From JAWVFM01 sp963823245 (GTDB taxonomy: Bacteria > Actinomycetota > Thermoleophilia > Solirubrobacterales > 70-9), in assembly GCA_963823245.1 (NCBI GenBank), contig CAWGKQ010000007.1:248001-312000 (forward strand): a stretch of 64,000 nt of DNA. Direction: 5' to 3'. The number at the start of each line of letters is the position of its first letter. Position 1 is the stretch's first letter. The notes under the pieces were generated by a model that was not told the DNA's origin, did no database searches, and was given only the letters and a program-made list of their open reading frames with translations. Below are positions 26,579 through 34,563 of the stretch, in pieces. The position numbers were made by a program, and so were the translations under genes.

Positions 26579-27517
26579 TCAGGCGCAGACGGCCAGCGTC
26601 TTGAAGCTGCGGGTCGTATCGCTGCGGTTGTGGACGTCCCCGTCCCAGGCGATCGGGACGCTTCCGTCGACGGTGCCGGCCGTCGTGCCCGCCACGCCGA
26701 GCGGCCCGTTCTCGACGAACTGGAGCTCGACCGTCGGCTTGCCGAGAACGAGGATCCCGCCGCCGAGGGCGCGCTGGCCGGCCGGGCAGTTCGACGCGAC
26801 CTCGACATCGGTGCTGGGGGCAGCCGGGACCTCCGAGGCGACGATGTGGGCCCTCGTGGTCTTCGAGCAGATCACGAGCGCCTGGAAGGTGCGGGTGGCG
26901 GGGAAGCCGTTGTACGCGGCGACCCTCCAGGCGCGGGGAGAGTCGCCCGTCGACGTCCCGTCCACGGTCTTGTCCTTCGAGACCGGTCCGCTTCCCTCCT
27001 CGTAGACGCCGGAGATCGGCGTGGTCGCGATCCCGAGGCCGCCGCCGAGGGCGCGCTGGCCGCGGGGACACGAGACGACCTTCGACTTCGTCTTGATGGA
27101 GGGAACCGAGAAGGTGGCGACGCGCAGGCGGGCGAGGGATGAGGTGGAGCAGATGGCGAAGGCCCTCATGTCCTCGGTACTGGGGGTGCCGCTGTAGACG
27201 GAGACGAGCCACTGGCGGGCGCGGTCGCCGGTGCGCGTCAGGCCGGGCAGCTGGGTGTTGTTGACCGGAGCGCTGACGTTGATGGAAACGTTCAGCGGCG
27301 GTGGGGTGATGGTGCCGAACCCGCCGCCCGTCGCGGTCGAGCCCCGGGGACAGAAGACGTCAGTCCCTCCGTCGTTGTTGAAGCTGAGCGTGAAGTCGGT
27401 CGCTTCCACGGTGGCGTCGTCGGCCGGGTCGCCGACGGCCGGCGCCGCGCCGAGGGCCAGGGTCGCCGGCATGAGCACGAGCGCAAGAAGTCGGACTGGG
27501 GCCGTGACGGCCTTCAC
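26579..27517 (-). CDS. Secreted protein with three Cys/Gly repeat modules
   Basis: The 312-residue precursor has a signal peptide (MKAVTAPVRLLALVLMPATL, cleavage after AVG-like residues). Three modules repeat: VFCPRGSTATGGGFG to FAICS, VSCPRGQRALGGGLG to LVICS, and SNCPAGQRALGGGILVLG to LAVCA. Each starts with CPxGxxAxGGG and ends with a cysteine after an aromatic W...Y/H strand, consistent with three small disulfide-closed beta domains. I know similar CPAGxxAxGGG proteins from soil actinobacteria, function unknown. It precedes the RibD-like gene. Confidence 0.82.
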   Translation of the reverse strand: MKAVTAPVRLLALVLMPATLALGAAPAVGDPADDATVEATDFTLSFNNDGGTDVFCPRGSTATGGGFGTITPPPLNVSINVSAPVNNTQLPGLTRTGDRARQWLVSVYSGTPSTEDMRAFAICSTSSLARLRVATFSVPSIKTKSKVVSCPRGQRALGGGLGIATTPISGVYEEGSGPVSKDKTVDGTSTGDSPRAWRVAAYNGFPATRTFQALVICSKTTRAHIVASEVPAAPSTDVEVASNCPAGQRALGGGILVLGKPTVELQFVENGPLGVAGTTAGTVDGSVPIAWDGDVHNRSDTTRSFKTLAVCA

Positions 27518-27554
27518 GCGCCGACCCTACCGCTCCCTGCACCAACATCGCCGG

Positions 27555-27887
27555 ATGGCGTGCCGGGTAACGGCGCGTCGTGGGACACTGACCGGGTTGA
27601 ACGACGCCCAGGTCTGCTCGCACCTCGACACCATAGCCGTCACCGAGGTTCCGGACAACGTTTCCGGCTGCGAGGAGTGCCTGAAGACCGGCGGCCGGTG
27701 GGTGCACCTGAGGATGTGCCAGAGCTGCGGCCACATCGGCTGCTGCGACCAATCGCCCGGGCGCCACGCCACCGCCCATTTCCACGAGACGCGGCATCCG
27801 ATCATCTGCTCCGCGCAACCGGATGAGGATTGGAGCTGGTGCTACGTGGACGAGGTCGGCTTCGTGCTTCGGCGTCCCGCCGATTGA
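27555..27887 (+). CDS. UBP-type zinc-finger protein
   Basis: The protein contains a zf-UBP domain: VCSHLDTIAVTEVPDNVSGC, EECLKTGGRWVHLRMCQSCG, HIGCCDQSPGRHATAHFHET and RHPIICSAQPDEDWSWCYVD. The cysteine and histidine ligands expected for the zinc sites are all present. In eukaryotes the fold recognises ubiquitin C-termini; bacterial stand-alone forms have no established partner. ATG 27555 gives 110 residues, TTG 27597 gives 96; neither has a clear ribosome site. It is convergent with the SnoaL gene at 27953. Confidence 0.85.
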   Translation: MACRVTARRGTLTGLNDAQVCSHLDTIAVTEVPDNVSGCEECLKTGGRWVHLRMCQSCGHIGCCDQSPGRHATAHFHETRHPIICSAQPDEDWSWCYVDEVGFVLRRPAD

Positions 27888-27952
27888 AGGCTTCATAGCC
27901 CGCCCGGACGAACTCCACATTCGCTTGCTACACGAGTCGTTTGCGTAGTGAC

Positions 27953-28451
27953 TCAGTCCGGCGGCCTTGAGGCCCTCGGCGCGATCGAAGTATTCCTCGC
28001 CGCGGCTGATCTTGCCGTCCTCCACCGTCCACACCTGGGCCATCTCCATCTCGACGGGGGCATCGCTCTGGGCAGCTGACCGGTCCAATGCGTGCAGGCG
28101 AACGCCCGATTGGCGTTGACGAGAACTTCGACCGGCTCCACGCGCAAATCCGGATAGGTCTCGACCCACTTCTCGAATTGCCTGCGGACGGCCTCGAGGC
28201 CGCGGTGTACTACAGGGTCAGGGTCGTCGGAGGAATCCAGCGGCTCGACACGAAAGTCCTCCCAGACCTCATCGAGCTCCGCATAGAAGCGCCTGGAACC
28301 TTCGTGGCCCTCGTAGACGGCCGGGTTGAAGACGCGCTCCGACATGGCGATCCGAATGGCCGGATCGGCCATCTCGATGACACGTTCGGTCCCCGCCGCG
28401 CAGCTGGGCCTCATAGAAACGCCGCACGACCTCGACGTTCTCCTGCGACAT
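27953..28451 (-). CDS. SnoaL-like protein, frameshifted, second gene of a tandem pair
   Basis: ATG 28451 begins MSQENVEVVRRFYEAQL, three bases after the stop of the upstream copy. The frame then breaks; the core continues RVFNPAVYEGHEGSRRFYAE and LDEVWEDFRVEPLD, and a third frame holds VWTVEDGKISRGEEYFDRAE ending GLKAAGL. Two indels are needed, and the usual final LRE is replaced, so this copy may be truly decaying. SnoaL-like/NTF2 folds are cone-shaped small-molecule-binding proteins or cyclases; no substrate is indicated. Confidence 0.65.
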
Positions 28452-28454
28452 CGC

Positions 28455-28856
28455 CTACTCCCGTAGCCCGGCGGCTTCGAGAGCCTGCTCGCGGGACTCG
28501 AAGAGGCGGAAGCGGACAACCTTCAACTCCTTCAGATCCCAGACGCCGAAGAAGTCGCGCTCGCTTCTGATTCTGCTGCCCCGGCCCGTTCCAGCCTGCC
28601 AGAAGACAGTCACGACCGCATCGCCCGCATCGAGGTATTCGCGGTACTCGATCTCGTAGTTCTCCCAGGGGGCGAGCCAGTCCCGGAAGAACCTACGCAC
28701 TCCCTCGTGACCGTGGTAGATGCTCGCCACGGGCAACCCGCTCGCGGATGTATCCCAGACGATGTCGGGATCGAAGTACTCGCCATACACACCGCGGACT
28801 CCCTCCGCGAAGCGCTGCGAGAACTCCTTGACGATCTCCACGTTCTCCTGCGACAT
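28455..28856 (-). CDS. SnoaL-like protein (133 aa)
   Basis: ATG 28856 is preceded 9 bases upstream by GATACT and no ribosome site. The intact protein starts MSQENVEIVKEFSQRFAEGV, has the NTF2-fold core DIVWDTSASGLPVASIYHGH and EGVRRFFRDWLAPWENYEIE, and ends ESREQALEAAGLRE. It is very similar to the copy at 43220 (FDPDIVWDTSAS versus FAPDVVWDTSAS; same SERDFFGV/IERDFFGV strand). A tRNA-Val 3' fragment lies 26 bases upstream of its start codon. Its last codons (CGGGAGTAG) provide the ribosome site for the next SnoaL gene. Confidence 0.85.
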   Translation of the reverse strand: MSQENVEIVKEFSQRFAEGVRGVYGEYFDPDIVWDTSASGLPVASIYHGHEGVRRFFRDWLAPWENYEIEYREYLDAGDAVVTVFWQAGTGRGSRIRSERDFFGVWDLKELKVVRFRLFESREQALEAAGLRE

Positions 28857-28865
28857 CGCCCGCGC

Positions 28866-28871
28866 AGTATC
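28866..28871 (-). promoter_or_regulatory. GATACT -10 box of SnoaL gene 28856
   Basis: On the minus strand GATACTGCGCGGGCGATG places a -10-like hexamer 9 bases before the ATG, leaving at most a 2-3 base leader. Identical or near-identical boxes precede five other SnoaL copies. Confidence 0.55.
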
Positions 28872-28881
28872 GCGCGCAAAG

Positions 28882-28924
28882 TGGGCGCGGCTGGTTTCGA
28901 ACCCGCGACCTCTCGCGTATGAAA
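28882..28924 (-). repeat. Degenerate tRNA-Val 3' half, candidate attachment site
   Basis: Read on the minus strand, this is the 3' half of tRNA-Val from the anticodon loop to the acceptor end: TTCATACGCGAGAGGTCGC, then GGGTTCGAAACC and AGCCGCGCCCA. Over about 42 bases it differs from the complete gene at 50598 at about two positions and lies in the same orientation 21.7 kb away. The 5' half is absent, so it is not a functional tRNA. This is the expected form of the far attachment site of an element integrated at the 3' end of tRNA-Val. Confidence 0.75.
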
Positions 28925-29054
28925 TCCGCCCGGGCCGCTGCGGTCTACCGCGAGCCGCTGCCACCTGCGTCAGAGGACGCGATCGCCTCGCCTAGGTCCT
29001 TCGGCCTGCTGCCTTCTGCTTCGGTCTCCCCTTTCCAACGACAGCCCGACGCCC

Positions 29055-29154
29055 ACTCCGAAGCCCGGCGGCTTCGAGGGCCTCGCTCCGGTCTCCAAAC
29101 CCCTCGCCGGAAGCGAGCATCCCGTCCCGCAGCGTCCACAAGTGAGCGAAGATC
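29055..29154 (-). pseudogene. C-terminal remnant of a SnoaL-like gene
   Basis: The minus strand reads FAHLWTLRDGMLASGEGFGD and RSEALEAAGL, the last strand and conserved terminal helix of the SnoaL family, with no upstream domain. The final LRE and stop have mutated. Downstream (toward lower coordinates) it shares about 150 bases with the region after the SnoaL gene ending at 41479. Confidence 0.6.
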
Positions 29155-29547
29155 TCAGACGTTGACCTTGGCGACGCAGCGCTCGCCGCTCTTGGGATTG
29201 CGACCGATGCCGACGACGGCGTCGCTACCGGGGGAGTCGTTGATGTTCCGCTCGACGGAGAAGGACCCGCTTGGGGGCTTGGTGGTCGCGGTGCCATGGA
29301 AGACAACGGCCGAGTTGTCCTTCAGCTTCCAGTTCCATTTGGCGCCGTTGCGATTCTGATCGACCTCGAACTCCGCCTCGAGGCGGCCGTCGCGGGGCTT
29401 GACCTTGATTTTCGACGTGCTTGCCGCACTGCACTTGCCGGGGCTGCTGATGGTGCCTCCGCCTCCGCCTCCGCTTGCCGGGGCTGCGGCAGGGACCGCG
29501 AGCGCGGCGATTGCTGCGGCGGCAAGGATGGTGATGCTTCGTCTCAC
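29155..29547 (-). CDS. Secreted hypothetical protein
   Basis: The 130-residue precursor has a signal peptide (MRRSITILAAAAIAALAVPA) and a Gly-rich linker GGGGGGTISS. The mature domain SKIKVKPRDGRLEAEFEVDQ, NRNGAKWNWKLKDNSAVVFH, GTATTKPPSGSFSVERNIND is a beta-sandwich-like sequence with two cysteines (GKCSAAS and ERCVAKV). Proteins of this type are common and uncharacterised in Thermoleophilia. It starts a 607-base stretch with no intact gene. Confidence 0.75.
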   Translation of the reverse strand: MRRSITILAAAAIAALAVPAAAPASGGGGGGTISSPGKCSAASTSKIKVKPRDGRLEAEFEVDQNRNGAKWNWKLKDNSAVVFHGTATTKPPSGSFSVERNINDSPGSDAVVGIGRNPKSGERCVAKVNV

Positions 29548-30148
29548 TTGGTGTCCTCTCTTTGGATGACGATCCGATTGGACAAAGGACGATGGACCGA
29601 TCGTGGTCGCGTTTTCAATGGGACATTTGTCGTAGGACCGGAGGCCCGGCCGTGGTGCCGGTGCCCGTAGCTTTGGTTACGCGGCGAAACCGAAGAGAGC
29701 AGGACGAGACCGGTTTCAGCCCCCCTTGTGGCGGGTGCCAGGTACTACCGGGACCTCGCGGAGTTCTCTGAGCAGCACCGCGCTGAGTGGCCGGAAGTCC
29801 CATGACCTTGGCGACCAGGTGCTTGCCCTGGACCACTTCTCAATGAGGTTTTCGAGGGGCGTGGGCGTGGCGCAAAGGGAAGTGCTTTGAAGCTCGGACT
29901 GGATGAGTCGCGCCGAAGCCCTCGAGGCGGTCGGGCTCGAGCGCTGGTTGGCGGGAGATCCTCAACGTCGCTACCCGGGAAGAGTTTGGACTCGTCCGCC
30001 GCCCTGTTTCTTGGCTTCGCGTCTTCGTCCCATTGACGGTACCCCGAAGCGCGAAACGCACTTCCGCCGCTCGCGGACGAATGTTGGAGGCTTGTAGCGC
30101 GGCGGCGCCGATGGAATTAACCGGATGGCGTCCGACTCCGAAACGGTC
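29548..30148. other. Non-coding stretch with a SnoaL C-terminal fragment
   Basis: No convincing complete gene is visible between the secreted protein and the IS element. At about 29905-29945 on the plus strand the sequence encodes SRAEALEAVGLE, a decayed SnoaL C-terminus. The rest lacks sustained coding bias. It is best seen as recombination debris beside the insertion sequence. Confidence 0.5.
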
Positions 30149-31699
30149 GCTTTGCATGGAGGCTGTCGCGTAAACGCTGACCAGGCGCGAACGGCTCGAT
30201 CCGGAAAACGGCAGGGCCTTCCGGCCCTCGCCTCAGGCCGCGGCGGCCGCCAGGGTGTGCCGGTGGAGCTTCAGCAGGTTGTGGGTGGCCGCGATCAGAC
30301 GCCATTCCGAGCGAACGGCGGCCCTGCCCCGACGTTTGAACCGCCCGGCCCGCCGGTTCTGCTTGATCTCGGCGAACACCGGCTCGACCATCCACTGTCG
30401 TCGTGAGTAGAGATCGGCGCCCCTGTCGGTTTGAAGGACGCTGCGCATGAAGTCGTAGGGCCCGCCGAGCCGCGTCTTTCGCGGTCCTTTGCTTCGGTCA
30501 GCGTCGGCGGCGACGAGCGGGGTGATCCCCCGCTCGCGCAGGCGATCGATGTGCTCGTTTGACCAATAGCCGGCGTCGGCGAGGACGACCTCGGGGCGCT
30601 CGGTGACGCCAGCGTCGGCGAGCTCGCGCTCAGCCGCCGCGACCATCGGGTCGAGCTGGGCGAAGTCGAGGCCGTCGGGGGCGATCTCGGCGGCGACGAT
30701 GATCTGTCGCTCGGTGGTCACGGTCTGCGCGTTGTAGCCCTGCAGGTAGCCGCGGTAGGCCTTCATGTTCTTGGAGTCGGGATCGGTGAGGTTGATCTTG
30801 CCCTCGGGCTTGGCGGGCGGCGTCTGCGGGTCCGGTGGGCGGCCGAAGCGCCGGCCGTCGCGCATCACCCCCCGCGCGCGGTAGGCCTCGTAGGCGCGGT
30901 TGGCTTGATGCTCCGCCCGCCACTCGGCGACCAAGCGGCGGCGGCCGATCTCAAGCCGCTTCCCCCGCTCCCTCGGCACCGACTCGGGCTTTTCGGCACG
31001 CTCACGCTCAAGCCGCTCCTTCGCCTCGCGAAGCCAGGCCCGGCGTCCCTCGCGGGTGGTCAGATGCTCGGGGAGCTCGTCGCCGCGCGCGGAGCCGTAG
31101 AGCTCGTCCTCGGCTCGGTCGATCCGGCCCGCCTCGGCGAGGATCTCGGCGGCGATCTGCTCGTAGGTGCGGGTGGCGTGGTTTGAGGCCGAGGCCTCGA
31201 GCTTTGAGCCGTCGACCGCCAGCACCGCGACCTCGACGATCCCGGCCTCGGCGCAGAGGCCGAGCACCTGGCCGAAGAGCTCGGCAAGCGCGCCCTCGTG
31301 GCGGACCCGAAAGCGGGCGATCGTCGCGTGGTCGGGGATCTGGTTGGCGCAGATGACGCGGAAGGCGACGTCCTCGCGACAGCGGCGCTCGATTCCCCTC
31401 GATGAGCGCTCCCCGACCGCGTAGGAGTAGGCGAGCAGGGTGAGCATCATCTTCGGCTCGTGGGCGGCGGCGCCGTGGCCGTCGGAGCGGTAGGCGGCGT
31501 AGAAGGGCTCGAGGTCGAGCTCCTCGATCGCCTCGATCACGAACCAGGCGAGGTGATCGTCGGGCAGCCACTCGCGCAGGTCCGGCGGCAAGAGCAGCGG
31601 TTGGTCTCGGTCGCAGGCGAGGAAGTTCTGTGGCGTGCCCGAGATGGTCCAAAGTGGCCCGGACAGCAGGGGGTTTGTGCGACAGCCTCCATGGGAAGC
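30149..31699 (-). mobile_element. IS1182-type insertion sequence
   Basis: A transposase gene is bounded by imperfect terminal inverted repeats. The left end reads CATGGAGGCTGTCGCGTAAA (from 30155) and the right end, on the minus strand, CATGGAGGCTGTCGCACAAA (from 31693). The match extends weakly outward (GCTTnnCATGG), so the exact boundary is uncertain by a few bases. The element is about 1.55 kb. No clear target duplication was seen. Within the window it occurs once. Confidence 0.75.
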
Positions 31700-31708
31700 A
31701 GTACCCAC
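30233..31708 (-). CDS. IS1182-family transposase
   Basis: The frame encodes up to 491 residues. The N-terminal domain has QPLLLPPDLREWLPDDHLAW and YRSDGHGAAAHEPKMMLTLL, typical of IS1182/IS5-like transposases. The DDE core shows VLAVDGSKLEASASNHATRT (first D), VVLADAGYWSNEHIDRLRER (second D) and MVEPVFAEIKQNRRAGRFKR with the terminal E. The only standard start in frame is GTG 31708, which lies just outside the recognisable repeat; the true start may be a non-standard codon nearer 31640. The gene is otherwise intact and could be active. Confidence 0.85.
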   Translation of the reverse strand: MGTASHGGCRTNPLLSGPLWTISGTPQNFLACDRDQPLLLPPDLREWLPDDHLAWFVIEAIEELDLEPFYAAYRSDGHGAAAHEPKMMLTLLAYSYAVGERSSRGIERRCREDVAFRVICANQIPDHATIARFRVRHEGALAELFGQVLGLCAEAGIVEVAVLAVDGSKLEASASNHATRTYEQIAAEILAEAGRIDRAEDELYGSARGDELPEHLTTREGRRAWLREAKERLERERAEKPESVPRERGKRLEIGRRRLVAEWRAEHQANRAYEAYRARGVMRDGRRFGRPPDPQTPPAKPEGKINLTDPDSKNMKAYRGYLQGYNAQTVTTERQIIVAAEIAPDGLDFAQLDPMVAAAERELADAGVTERPEVVLADAGYWSNEHIDRLRERGITPLVAADADRSKGPRKTRLGGPYDFMRSVLQTDRGADLYSRRQWMVEPVFAEIKQNRRAGRFKRRGRAAVRSEWRLIAATHNLLKLHRHTLAAAAA

Positions 31709-31803
31709 TGGCTGACCCGGCGCGCCGCCCGGAAGGAATCTGGCACCGCGGCGCTTGGCGCATCAGATCGGCAACCCCAGCAGGCCCCCATAGCATTGCG
31801 ACC

Positions 31804-32214
31804 GTGCCGTTCACGCTCAGGAACCTCAAGGAGGACCTGGACGACCTCGGATCCAGGTTCGACGGCGCGCCGGACCTGGAGTTCCGCTTGGCGACCGAGG
31901 CGCTCGAGCTTGAGCAATCCGGCCTGGGTTACCAGCGCGTCCCGCCCGGCTATCGCTTTCCGTACGGCCACACGCACAGGAAGCAGGAGGAGGTGTACGT
32001 GGTCCTGCGCGGGGGCGGGCGGATGAAGCTCGACGACGAGATCGTCGAGCTCAAGGAGTGGGACGCGGTGCGCGTCCCGCCCGGTACGTGGCGAGGCTAC
32101 GAGGCCGGGCCAGAGGGCCTCGAGATCATCGTCATTGGCGCTCCCAATCTCGGCGAGGCTCCGCGCGAAGACGTCGAGGGCCAGCGCGACTGGTGGGCTG
32201 CGCCAGGTAGGTGA
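31804..32214 (+). CDS. Cupin-domain protein
   Basis: GTG 31804 gives 136 residues: MPFTLRNLKEDLDDLGSRFD, then a cupin barrel with motif 1 PYGHTHRKQEEVYVVLRGGG (two His and Glu as metal ligands) and motif 2 VRVPPGTWRGYEAGPEGLEI, where the usual His is replaced by Trp-Arg. It probably binds a metal or small ligand. It lies just after the IS element and is convergent with the barrel protein at 32344, sharing a hairpin terminator. Confidence 0.82.
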   Translation: MPFTLRNLKEDLDDLGSRFDGAPDLEFRLATEALELEQSGLGYQRVPPGYRFPYGHTHRKQEEVYVVLRGGGRMKLDDEIVELKEWDAVRVPPGTWRGYEAGPEGLEIIVIGAPNLGEAPREDVEGQRDWWAAPGR

Positions 32215-32299
32215 ACATGAAGCGGGAGAGGTAACTCACTCAGCCCGAGGGCAGTGCACGCTCCCCTTCTCGCGGATGTCCGGGGATGCATCCCGATGT

Positions 32300-32323
32300 G
32301 GGCACCCGAATGGTTCGGTGCCC
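32300..32323. terminator. Hairpin between convergent genes
   Basis: Arms GGGCACCCGAA (32300-32310) and TTCGGTGCCC (32314-32323) pair with a single bulged C and a TGG loop. It lies between the convergent cupin (stop 32214) and barrel-protein (stop 32344) genes and could stop transcription from both sides. Confidence 0.6.
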
Positions 32324-32343
32324 AATCAATCGGTCGCCCGGGA

Positions 32344-32622
32344 TTAGTCGCGACGCTCTGAAGCGTCGACCTCGAATTCGGCGATCTGAGGCTCGGGGAA
32401 GCCAAAGCGACCGAGTTGCTCGCCGAGTCGCTCCGCCATGAAGCGGTCGAAGTCCGCTCTCGACTCCCACACGTCAACCACGCAGATCCCGTCCGACGTC
32501 GCGCCTGCAAGATGCGAGATCTGTCCTTCGCCCAAGGGGTCACTCACCGCCTCGCGGACCTGGTCGTACTGCTGGAGCGTTGCTTCCGGAATGTTGATCA
32601 CGAGACAGACGGCCGGGGTCAT
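32344..32622 (-). CDS. Dimeric alpha/beta-barrel (ABM-like) protein
   Basis: The 92-residue protein reads MTPAVCLVINIPEATLQQYD, GATSDGICVVDVWESRADFD and RFMAERLGEQLGRFGFPEPQ. The betaalphabetabeta order with VVDVWESRADFDRFM matches ferredoxin-like dimeric barrels related to antibiotic biosynthesis monooxygenases. A paralogue occurs at 45808, also next to a tRNA-Ser fragment. Its start codon lies 19 bases from fragment copy 1. Function is unknown. Confidence 0.75.
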   Translation of the reverse strand: MTPAVCLVINIPEATLQQYDQVREAVSDPLGEGQISHLAGATSDGICVVDVWESRADFDRFMAERLGEQLGRFGFPEPQIAEFEVDASERRD

Positions 32623-32640
32623 GCCAGGGCTTGTCGCAGG

Positions 32641-32700
32641 TCTCGAAACCGCTTCGGGTCATTTCGGCCCGACCAGGGTTCGAGTCACTCCCCCTCCGCC
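32641..32700 (+). repeat. tRNA-Ser 3' half, copy 1 (most degenerate)
   Basis: The sequence contains the anticodon-loop side TCTCGAAACCG, a long variable arm, a T-arm variant CAGGGTTCGAGTCACT and the acceptor strand CCCCTCCGC. The long variable arm and G discriminator identify a serine tRNA; the loop would give anticodon CGA. The 5' half is missing. It differs from copies 2-4 at several positions. It lies immediately upstream of the oxidoreductase gene at 32726. Confidence 0.75.
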
Positions 32701-32725
32701 GCTGACTTAGAGTGTGGGGGCTCGC

Positions 32726-34411
32726 ATGTCAGCCCCCGCACTGTTAGCCGTCCAAGCTGACGCTGCCGCGCTGCGCCACGTCGAGCGGGAGCTTCGTGGC
32801 CGCTATTCAGGCGGCTACCAGGTCATCTGCACAGCCTCGCCTGAGGAGGCGCTCGCGGCCATGGTCGAAATGGCGGAGGGCCGGCAGGAGGTCGCGCTGG
32901 TGCTGGCCGGGCAGCGGCTACCGGGCACGAGCGCCGAGAAACTGCTGGAACGTGCCGCCCGACTCCATCCCCACGCCAGGCGCGCGCTGATCGTCGACTG
33001 GAGCGACTGGGGCCGCGTCGACGCGGCCAAGGCGATCTACAACTCTATGGCGCTCGGTCGGATCGACTACTTCGTCTTTACGCCCACGGTTTCCCCGGAC
33101 GAGCTGTTCCATCAGGCCATCACGAGCTTCCTGCTCGAGTGGACCGAGGCGCGTCGCATCGCCCCGCAGACGATCCGCGTCGTTGGTGAGGCTTGGGAAG
33201 GGAGGGCTCACGAGATCAGGGGCACGCTGCAACGCTGCGCCATCCCGCACGCATTCCATCTCAGCGAGTCGAAGGAGGGCCGCGCCGTTCTCGAAATGGC
33301 GGATCCGAGGGCGAAGCTGCCGTTGATGATGCTTCCCGACGGCTTGATTCTGAGCGACCCGACCGACAGGCAGATCGCCGACCTCACCAGAGCCGCGGGC
33401 GAGCCCGAGAGGCGCGACTTCGACCTGATCATCATCGGTGCAGGACCCGCCGGCCTTTCGGCTGCGGTCTACGGCGCCTCCGAGGGCCTCGACACGTTGG
33501 TAGTGGACGAGGGGGGCGTCGGCGGGCAGGCGACCTCGAGCTCGCTGATCCGCAACTACCTCGGCTTCCCGCGTGGTGTCAGCGGCCGGCGGCTCGCGCA
33601 GCAGGCCTACGAGCAGGCCTGGGTGTTCGGGGCCGACTTCACGTTCATGCATCGGGTAACGCGACTTGACCGGGTCGAGGGACGATTCACGCTCACTCTG
33701 TCGGATGACCGCCGCTTCAGGGCCAATGCGGTCGTTCTCGCGATGGGAGCCGCATACCGCCGGCTGGGCATACCGGAGCTCGAGGCCCTGAGCGGCGCCG
33801 GCGTGTTCTACGCTGGCCCGGCCTCTGAGGCCCCGGCGATGACAGGGAAGGACGCCTACATCGTCGGTGGAGCCAACTCGGCGGGGCAGGCGGCGCTGCA
33901 TCTCGCCGACTACGCGCGCAGCGTGACGCTCGTGGTCCGCGCGGAAGCATTGAGCGCCGGAATGTCCCATTACCTGATCAAGGAGCTGGAGGCCACGCCC
34001 AGCGTGCAAGTGCGCCTGGGCACGGAGGTAATCGATGGCGGAGGGAACGGCAGGCTCGAGCACCTGGAGCTCCGCCACACGACCTCCGGCGAATGCGAGA
34101 GAGTCAGCGCCGATGGGCTCTTCGTGCTGATCGGGTCCCGGCCCCGGACCGAATGGCTGCCGGAGGATATTGCGAGGGATCAGCAGGGCTTCGTGCTTAC
34201 CGGCGTGGATCTGGGAGACGATCAGGGCTGGCCGCTCGAGCGCCGTCCCTCGTTGCTCGAAACAAGCATGCCGGGCGTCTTCGCCTGCGGCGATGTGCGG
34301 CACGGATCCGTCAAGCGGGTGGCCTCCGCGGTCGGCGAGGGATCGATCGCGATCCAGCTCGTTCACCGGCGCCTCGGGGCCAAGGAATCGGCCCAGGCGG
34401 GCCGGACCTGA
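32726..34411 (+). CDS. Thioredoxin-reductase-like FAD oxidoreductase with receiver-like N-terminus, lacking the redox CxxC
   Basis: ATG 32726 gives 561 residues. Residues 1-130 resemble a response-regulator receiver (LLAVQADAAALRHVERELRG, VALVLAGQRLPGTSAEKLLE), but the phosphorylatable aspartate is not evident. Residues about 235-545 form a TrxR-type flavoprotein: FDLIIIGAGPAGLSAAVYGA (FAD GxGxxG), AYIVGGANSAGQAALHLADY (NADPH) and GVFACGDVRHGSVKRVASAV (second FAD). Where TrxR has CATC the sequence is FYAGPASEAP, so disulfide reduction by the usual route is impossible. The gene lies exactly between tRNA-Ser fragments 1 and 2. Confidence 0.85.
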   Translation: MSAPALLAVQADAAALRHVERELRGRYSGGYQVICTASPEEALAAMVEMAEGRQEVALVLAGQRLPGTSAEKLLERAARLHPHARRALIVDWSDWGRVDAAKAIYNSMALGRIDYFVFTPTVSPDELFHQAITSFLLEWTEARRIAPQTIRVVGEAWEGRAHEIRGTLQRCAIPHAFHLSESKEGRAVLEMADPRAKLPLMMLPDGLILSDPTDRQIADLTRAAGEPERRDFDLIIIGAGPAGLSAAVYGASEGLDTLVVDEGGVGGQATSSSLIRNYLGFPRGVSGRRLAQQAYEQAWVFGADFTFMHRVTRLDRVEGRFTLTLSDDRRFRANAVVLAMGAAYRRLGIPELEALSGAGVFYAGPASEAPAMTGKDAYIVGGANSAGQAALHLADYARSVTLVVRAEALSAGMSHYLIKELEATPSVQVRLGTEVIDGGGNGRLEHLELRHTTSGECERVSADGLFVLIGSRPRTEWLPEDIARDQQGFVLTGVDLGDDQGWPLERRPSLLETSMPGVFACGDVRHGSVKRVASAVGEGSIAIQLVHRRLGAKESAQAGRT

Positions 34412-34445
34412 GATCTGGTCGCGCGGCCGCGGGTGCCGCCGCGCA

Positions 34446-34504
34446 TCTCGAAACCGTTTCGGGCCATTTCGGTCCGACGAGGGTTCGAATCCCTCCCCCT
34501 CCGC
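34446..34504 (+). repeat. tRNA-Ser 3' half, copy 2
   Basis: TCTCGAAACCGTTTCGGGCC begins the fragment, the variable-arm stem CGGGCC/GGTCCG follows, then GAGGGTTCGAATCCCTC (perfect T-arm) and CCCCTCCGC. It is 1.8 kb from copy 1, 11.15 kb from copy 3, and on the same strand. No 5' half precedes it. Confidence 0.8.
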
Positions 34505-34563
34505 TCGCGCGGACTAACCCCAATCCCCCGACACCTCGGGGATCGATAGCGACGCCTTGAAGT

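Noticed and set aside
28882..28924. A second functional tRNA-Val at 28.9 kb
   Set aside because: Only the 3' half is present; no 5' acceptor strand or D-arm can be found beside it.
32918..34366. A 482-residue minus-strand frame opposite the flavoprotein gene
   Set aside because: No motifs and His/Arg-rich shadow composition; the plus-strand flavoprotein has complete cofactor motifs.
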